DNA of 64,000 bases, from assembly GCF_000720765.1 (NCBI RefSeq), contig NZ_JODC01000015.1, positions 255,288 to 319,287 on the forward strand. The letters are read 5' to 3'. The position numbers and the translations under genes are program-made. The stretch is from Streptomyces sp. NRRL S-646 (GTDB lineage Bacteria > Actinomycetota > Actinomycetes > Streptomycetales > Streptomycetaceae). Every line of letters begins with the position of its first letter. Positions within the stretch are counted from its first letter, which is position 1. This document shows, piece by piece, positions 59,665-64,000 of the stretch. The notes beneath the pieces are model-generated. The model saw only the letters and a list, made by a program, of their open reading frames with translations, did no database searches and was not told where the DNA came from.

Positions 59665-60812
59665 CCATCCGACTCCCCGACTCCAAGGGCGGGTTGAGGG
59701 CATACGAGCCCCGCCCCGAGCCCCTCGCCGTCACTCCCGGATCGCCCTTCACCTCTCGTACGGTCTTCTCGGCGGCGCACGTCGTGGCCGACCCGTTCGC
59801 GGACGTGTCGCCGGACTCGCCCGCCGCCGTCGACTGGGACGCCACCCTCGCCTTCCGCCGCCACCTGTGGTCGCACGGGCTCGGGGTCGCCGAGGCGATG
59901 GACACCGCTCAGCGCGGCATGGGCCTGGACTGGGCGGGCGCGGCCGAGCTGATCCGCCGCAGCGCCGCCGAGGCCAAGGCGGTCGGCGGCCGCATCGCGT
60001 GCGGAGTCGGCACGGACCAGATCACCGCCGGATCTCTCGTGGAGGTCCGGACGGCCTACGAGGAGCAGCTCGCCCTCGTGGACGAGTCCGGCGCACAGGC
60101 CATCCTGATGGCGTCCCGCGCCCTCGCGGCGGCCGCGAACGGCCCCGAGGACTACCTGGAGGTCTACGGCCACCTCCTGCGCCAGGCGTCCGAGCCGGTG
60201 ATCCTGCACTGGCTCGGCCCGATGTTCGACCCGGCGCTGGAGGGCTACTGGGGCTCGTCCGACCTGGACACGGCCACCGACACCTTCCTGGACGTCATCG
60301 CCGCGCACCCGGACAAGGTGGAGGGCATCAAGGTCTCCCTCCTCGACGCCCAGCGCGAGATCGACATCCGCCGCCGGCTCCCGCAGGGCGTTCGCTGCTA
60401 CACGGGCGACGACTTCAACTACCCCGAGCTGATCGCGGGCGACGAGAAGGGCTTCAGCCACGCCCTGCTCGGCATCTTCGACCCGCTGGGACCGCTGGCC
60501 GCGGAGGCGGTACGGGTGCTGGACACGGGTGATGTGGCGGGCTTCCGGGCCCTGCTGGACCCGACCGTCGAACTCTCCCGCCACCTCTTCCAGACCCCGA
60601 CCCGCTTCTACAAGACGGGCGTGGTCCTCCTCGCCTGGCTGGCCGGCCACCAGTCGCACTTCACCATGGTCGGCGGCCTCCAGTCGGCCCGCTCCCTCCC
60701 GCACTTCGCCCGCGCCTACGAACTCGCCGACGGCCTGGGCCTGTTCCCGGACCCGAAGCTGGCCGAGGACCGGATGAAGACCCTCCTCGCCCTCTACGGA
60801 GTGACCCAGTGA
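59661..60812 (+). CDS. DUF993 protein (dihydrodipicolinate synthase-like barrel)
   Basis: The 383-residue protein belongs to DUF993, related to the class I aldolase/DHDPS-type barrel. Features include RIACGVGTDQITAGSL, SEPVILHWLGPMFDPALEGYWGS, and KVEGIKVSLLDAQREIDIRRRLPQGVRCYTGDDFNYPELI, where the Lys in GIKVSLLD is a candidate Schiff-base residue. It may cleave or dehydrate the keto-sugar made by the neighbouring dehydrogenase. Coupled by GTGA overlaps on both sides. Confidence 0.88.
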   Translation: MTIRLPDSKGGLRAYEPRPEPLAVTPGSPFTSRTVFSAAHVVADPFADVSPDSPAAVDWDATLAFRRHLWSHGLGVAEAMDTAQRGMGLDWAGAAELIRRSAAEAKAVGGRIACGVGTDQITAGSLVEVRTAYEEQLALVDESGAQAILMASRALAAAANGPEDYLEVYGHLLRQASEPVILHWLGPMFDPALEGYWGSSDLDTATDTFLDVIAAHPDKVEGIKVSLLDAQREIDIRRRLPQGVRCYTGDDFNYPELIAGDEKGFSHALLGIFDPLGPLAAEAVRVLDTGDVAGFRALLDPTVELSRHLFQTPTRFYKTGVVLLAWLAGHQSHFTMVGGLQSARSLPHFARAYELADGLGLFPDPKLAEDRMKTLLALYGVTQ

Positions 60813-61645
60813 CGACCGGCGACCTCTCCCGCTTCTCCATCAACCAGATGACGGTGAAGCAGCTGTCGATGCCCGAACTGGTCGACGCCTGCCTGGAGTT
60901 GGGTGTACCGGGCGTGGGCCTGTGGCGCGAACCGGTCCAGTCCCACGGCGTGGAGGAGACGGCGAAACTGGTCCGCGACGCGGGTCTGGCCGTCACCACC
61001 CTGTGCCGCGGCGGCTTCTTCACGGCGATCGACCCGGCCGAGCGCGCGGCCGCGCTGGACGACAACCGGCGCGCGATCGACGAGGCGGCAACCCTGGGAA
61101 CGGACACGCTGGTGCTGGTCTCCGGCGGCCTGCCCGCGGGTTCGAAGGACCTGCACGGCGCGCGGGAGCGGATCGCGGACGCACTCGGCGAACTGGGCCC
61201 GTACGCGGAGCAGTACGGCGTACGGCTGGCCATCGAGCCGCTCCACCCGATGTACGCCGCCGACCGCTGTGTGGTCTCCACTCTTGCCCAGGCGCTCGAT
61301 CTCGCGGAACGCTTCCCGGCCCACCAGGTCGGCGTCACCGTCGACACGTACCACATCTGGTGGGACGACAACGCGCCCGCGCAGATCGCCCGCGCGGGTG
61401 CGGGCGGCCGTATCCACACCTTCCAGCTCGCCGACTGGACCACGCCGTTGCCGGAGGGCGTGCTGACCGGCCGCGGACAGATCGGCGACGGCTCGATCGA
61501 CATGCGGGAGTGGAAGGGGTACGTGGAGGCGGCCGGGTACACCGGCCCCATCGAGGTCGAGCTGTTCAACGACGTGTTGTGGGCGCGGGACGGCCGGGAG
61601 GTGCTGGCGGAGACGGCCGCACGGTTCGTGGAGCACGCCGCCTGA
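60809..61645 (+). CDS. Sugar phosphate isomerase/epimerase (TIM barrel)
   Basis: The 278-residue xylose-isomerase-like TIM barrel is the last gene of the LacI-controlled operon. It has LAIEPLHPMYAADRCVVSTL (metal Glu), VGVTVDTYHIWWDDN (Asp/His), HTFQLADW and GPIEVELFND (last metal Glu). It probably epimerises or isomerises the intermediate of the pathway. The start overlaps the upstream stop (GTGA). The substrate of the operon is unknown. Confidence 0.9.
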   Translation: MTTGDLSRFSINQMTVKQLSMPELVDACLELGVPGVGLWREPVQSHGVEETAKLVRDAGLAVTTLCRGGFFTAIDPAERAAALDDNRRAIDEAATLGTDTLVLVSGGLPAGSKDLHGARERIADALGELGPYAEQYGVRLAIEPLHPMYAADRCVVSTLAQALDLAERFPAHQVGVTVDTYHIWWDDNAPAQIARAGAGGRIHTFQLADWTTPLPEGVLTGRGQIGDGSIDMREWKGYVEAAGYTGPIEVELFNDVLWARDGREVLAETAARFVEHAA

Positions 61646-61683
61646 CAGCACCGGAACAACTCGCTGGAACCGCACAGAGGTTC

Positions 61684-62250
61684 GTGCAGAATGATTTCGT
61701 GAGTGAGAGCTTCGGACCGCTGGAACGGGTCGACGGCCGCTGGGTGTTGGGGGACGCCCGGCGGCCGGGCCGTGCGCGGGTGGAGTTCCGCCCGGACGGC
61801 CTGCACGCCGTCGCGCGGGATTCCGGGGCAGAGCTGGTTCCCTGGTCCAGGATCATGCTGGGCTTCCGCATCACCCTGGGCGGCCGCTACCCGAACCGCG
61901 ACGTCTACACCCAGATGGGCATCCTGGGTGGCCTGCCCGGTCCCTTCAAGGGGCGCGGCGGCGGCTATCTGCACATGACGGTGCGCCACCCGTATGAGGA
62001 CCAGGAGCTGTTCTTCGACCGCCATCCCCGCTGGTACCGGACGAGGGACATCCTGTTCCTGCAGGCCGTGATGACGCAGCTGGTCAAGGACGGCGAGGTG
62101 CACCGGCTCGGCGACCCGGACTGGACGGCCCGTGTGGTCGAACACCTGTCGAGGTTCGACGGCTGGGCGACGGCCGGGGCGATGCGCCGGGCGGTGGCGG
62201 AGGCGGTGGAGGCGGCGGGGCCGCCGAGTACCGGGGAGGGCCCGAGTTGA
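61684..62250 (+). CDS. Hypothetical protein
   Basis: A 188-residue protein without a family that I recognise. It begins with a beta-rich part (LERVDGRWVLGDARRPGRARVEFRPDGLHAVARDSGAELVPWSRIMLGFRI) like a PH-type domain and ends in an acidic/Ala-rich helix. The GTG at 61684 has AGAGG upstream; a GTG at 61699 is in frame. It follows the epimerase gene by 38 bases and overlaps the MOSC start (TTGA), so it may be a passenger in that operon. Confidence 0.75.
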   Translation: MQNDFVSESFGPLERVDGRWVLGDARRPGRARVEFRPDGLHAVARDSGAELVPWSRIMLGFRITLGGRYPNRDVYTQMGILGGLPGPFKGRGGGYLHMTVRHPYEDQELFFDRHPRWYRTRDILFLQAVMTQLVKDGEVHRLGDPDWTARVVEHLSRFDGWATAGAMRRAVAEAVEAAGPPSTGEGPS

Positions 62251-63062
62251 GGCAGGCCACGGTCGCCGCGCTGTACCGCTACCCGGTGAAGTCGATGCTC
62301 GGCGAGCCGCTCCAGGCCGTCGAGATCACCGACCGCGGCCTGAGCGGCGACCGCGGGTTCGCGCTGCTGGACGAGGAGACCGGCAAGGTCGCCAGCGCGA
62401 AGGCCCCTCGTCTGTGGCGGGAGTTGCTCCGGTGCGCTGCGACACTCACCGAGGCCGGGCCCCGCATCACCGGACCGGACGGCACCGAAGTGCACACAGC
62501 CGCGGCCCTCTCGGACCTCGTCGGCCGCAACGTCACGCTGACCGACACACCCCCACCCGCCGGCACACTGGACCGCTCCCGTCCGGAGCAGGTCCTGACG
62601 GCGGGCCAGGAGGCCGAAGTGGAAGCCGACACCGTCCAGTTCGGCTCGGCCTCCCCGCCCGGCACCTTCTTCGACTTCGCGCCGGTGCACGTCATCACGA
62701 CGTCGACCTTGAGGAGAATCGCCGAACTGAGCCCCCGGGGCGCGGTGGAGGCGCAGCGCTACCGCCCCAACCTGGTCATCGACACGGGCGCGGCCGAAGG
62801 CTTCGTGGAACACACCTGGGCCGGCAGACACCTGCGCATCGCCGACGGCCCGATCCTCCGCGTCATCGCCTCGACACCCCGCTGCGCGGTCCCCACCCTC
62901 GCCCACGGCGACCTTCCCCGCGACCCGGACGCCCTGCGCGTCCTCACCCACCACAACCGCGTACCCGCCCTGCCCGGCCGCCCGCCCGAGCCATGTGCCG
63001 GGGTGTATGCGCAGGTGGTGCGGGGTGGGTGGATGCGGGCAGGTGATGTCGTGCGGTTCTGA
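62247..63062 (+). CDS. MOSC-domain protein
   Basis: The 271-residue protein has the N-terminal MOSC beta-barrel (VAALYRYPVKSMLGEPLQAVEITDRGLSGDRGFALLDEETGKVASAK) and a C-terminal MOSC domain with the conserved Cys in STPRCAVPTLAHGDLPRDPDALRVLTHHN. Members of this family bind molybdopterin cofactor and are mARC/YcbX-like, so it may reduce N-hydroxylated substrates. The start is TTG at 62247, overlapping the preceding stop (TTGA), with GGGGAGGG upstream. Confidence 0.9.
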   Translation: MRQATVAALYRYPVKSMLGEPLQAVEITDRGLSGDRGFALLDEETGKVASAKAPRLWRELLRCAATLTEAGPRITGPDGTEVHTAAALSDLVGRNVTLTDTPPPAGTLDRSRPEQVLTAGQEAEVEADTVQFGSASPPGTFFDFAPVHVITTSTLRRIAELSPRGAVEAQRYRPNLVIDTGAAEGFVEHTWAGRHLRIADGPILRVIASTPRCAVPTLAHGDLPRDPDALRVLTHHNRVPALPGRPPEPCAGVYAQVVRGGWMRAGDVVRF

Positions 63063-63074
63063 TGCCGCCGGTGG

Positions 63075-64000
63075 TCATTGCGCGCGCACTGCCCGGTGCA
63101 GCGCCTCGGCCGCCAGCTGCATGGCCGAGTCCTGGGCGGCCCGGCCGAGCAGATCCGTGCGGATGGGGCCGCCGCCGGCCAGATGCCGGTCGTACGGCAG
63201 GACGACGACGGGAACGCCCGTCTCCTTCAGATGAGCGGTGGCAGCCTTCACGTCGAGGATCATGTCCGGGGAACTCGCGGTGAGGGCCACCACCGTCGTC
63301 GAGAGCGCGGAGTGCGGCAACTGCCCGAGCCAGTCGAGGACCTGCCGGGTCCCGCCGACACCCTCCGCGGTCATGGGCGCGACGACCACCCGGGAGTGGG
63401 CGGTGTCCATCGCCGTACGGGCTACGTCGCCGGGCAGCGTCTCGCAGTCGACGACCGTCACGGAGAAGTAGCGCCGCAGGGCGAGCGTCACGGTGCGGTA
63501 CGTCCGTACGTCCAAGGGAGCGCCGACCTTCCCCTGGCTCCCGGGAAGCAGCCAGCCGCCGTCGGCCACGGGCACCAAGTAGCCGGTCACATGGGTCAGT
63601 TGCATGGCCGGCGTCAGAATCCGGGCGAGGTCGGCGCACGACCACCGCACCGACTCCGCACCCATCCGCACCGGCAGCGTGCCCAGCGCGGCGTCCGCCT
63701 CCAGCGTGAGCACCGGGTCGTGCCGGTAGTGGTTGAAGGTACGGCCGAGCAGCGCGGCAACGGTCGACTTGCCGACGCCCCCGCGGATCGAGGTCACGGC
63801 GATGACCCGCCCGGTGGTCACCGGCTGCTGCAACTCCCGTGCGATCCGCGTCTGTTCGGCCACGTCCTGCGAGACGGAGGTGGCCAGCCGACGCAGGGTG
63901 CGGCCGGTGCGGTGGGCGAGCGAGTCGCCGTGATGGGGGCGGCCGAGGGCGAGGGCCAGGCGGGGGTCGAGGGTGGGGAGGCTCTCGGGGGTGGAGGTGG
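63075..64000 (-). CDS. ParA/MinD-like ATPase (5' end cut by the window)
   Basis: The frame is open from the stop at 63075 to the end of the window, so the N-terminus is missing. The part visible contains a P-loop (VTSIRGGVGKSTVAALLG), a Walker-A' type Asp region (LTLEADAALGTLPVRMG) and VTVVDCETLPGDVARTAMDTA, as in MinD/ParA-type ATPases. The upstream part (TPESLPTLDPRLALALG) looks like coding sequence, so the ATPase domain is preceded by an extension. A role in secretion or chromosome/plasmid segregation cannot be decided from this part. It is convergent with the MOSC gene, 12 bases apart. Confidence 0.82.
   Translation of the reverse strand, partial: TSTPESLPTLDPRLALALGRPHHGDSLAHRTGRTLRRLATSVSQDVAEQTRIARELQQPVTTGRVIAVTSIRGGVGKSTVAALLGRTFNHYRHDPVLTLEADAALGTLPVRMGAESVRWSCADLARILTPAMQLTHVTGYLVPVADGGWLLPGSQGKVGAPLDVRTYRTVTLALRRYFSVTVVDCETLPGDVARTAMDTAHSRVVVAPMTAEGVGGTRQVLDWLGQLPHSALSTTVVALTASSPDMILDVKAATAHLKETGVPVVVLPYDRHLAGGGPIRTDLLGRAAQDSAMQLAAEALHRAVRAQ

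Overview
The window is high-GC actinobacterial chromosome and almost certainly from a Streptomyces. The evidence is the gene content (adpA with a TTA leucine codon, the desferrioxamine des cluster next to a GH20 hexosaminidase, a leucine-catabolism acyl-CoA carboxylase operon), codon positions rich in G/C, frequent GTG/TTG starts, many 4-base stop/start overlaps, iron boxes and a DasR-type operator. Gene order from orn/adpA through glmS, hex, desDCBA-F-E to the carboxylase operon matches the known S. coelicolor core-genome order, read in reverse. Intergenic repeats of types I know from Streptomyces are also present.

Layout. 1-3000: tRNA-His, oligoribonuclease and the developmental regulator adpA with its long upstream region. 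3000-11200: UspA protein, a GPR1/FUN34/YaaH membrane protein, glmS with a small upstream gene, a Tat-exported phosphoesterase, a DUF4429 protein and a secreted beta-N-acetylhexosaminidase. 11200-18400: desferrioxamine biosynthesis (desABCD) and uptake/release (desE, desF), with two DmdR1-type iron boxes. 18400-27400: leucine/isovalerate catabolism (carboxylase beta and alpha subunits, HMG-CoA lyase, acyl-CoA dehydrogenase) transcribed away from a TetR regulator, then a second acyl-CoA dehydrogenase, a TesB thioesterase and a decayed gene. 27400-34150: a phosphatase-like protein, a PucR regulator, and a sodium/solute symporter, agmatinase-family ureohydrolase and TPP enzyme; the last three may form a guanidino-compound or arginine-transaminase route.

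34100-48900: mainly secreted or envelope proteins: endonuclease I, a GT39-type membrane glycosyltransferase with a 25-glycine tract, a beta-lactamase-like protein, a phytase-like esterase, a one-polypeptide ABC exporter with a duplicated 3' end, a small secreted protein, an S37 peptidase, a lipoprotein and a GH3 enzyme. 48900-53700: LysR/EamA divergent pair, an EPSP-synthase paralogue, a decayed HAD gene, a GNAT protein and a serine hydrolase. 53700-57100: a TIM-barrel epimerase, a MarR-GNAT fusion, a reductase-like protein and DUF4253. 57190-61645: a LacI-controlled carbohydrate catabolic cluster (oxidoreductase, DUF993, isomerase/epimerase). 61684-64000: a hypothetical protein, a MOSC protein and a ParA/MinD-like ATPase cut by the window edge.

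The most unusual points are the 99-bp duplication at the end of the ABC exporter, which removes its stop codon and leaves one open frame into the next gene; a 166-bp nested inverted-repeat element at 38641-38806; a perfect 38-nt palindrome inside tesB; two genes decayed by internal deletion plus frameshift; and the ureohydrolase/TPP-enzyme pair. All calls are from reading the sequence; no database search was run.
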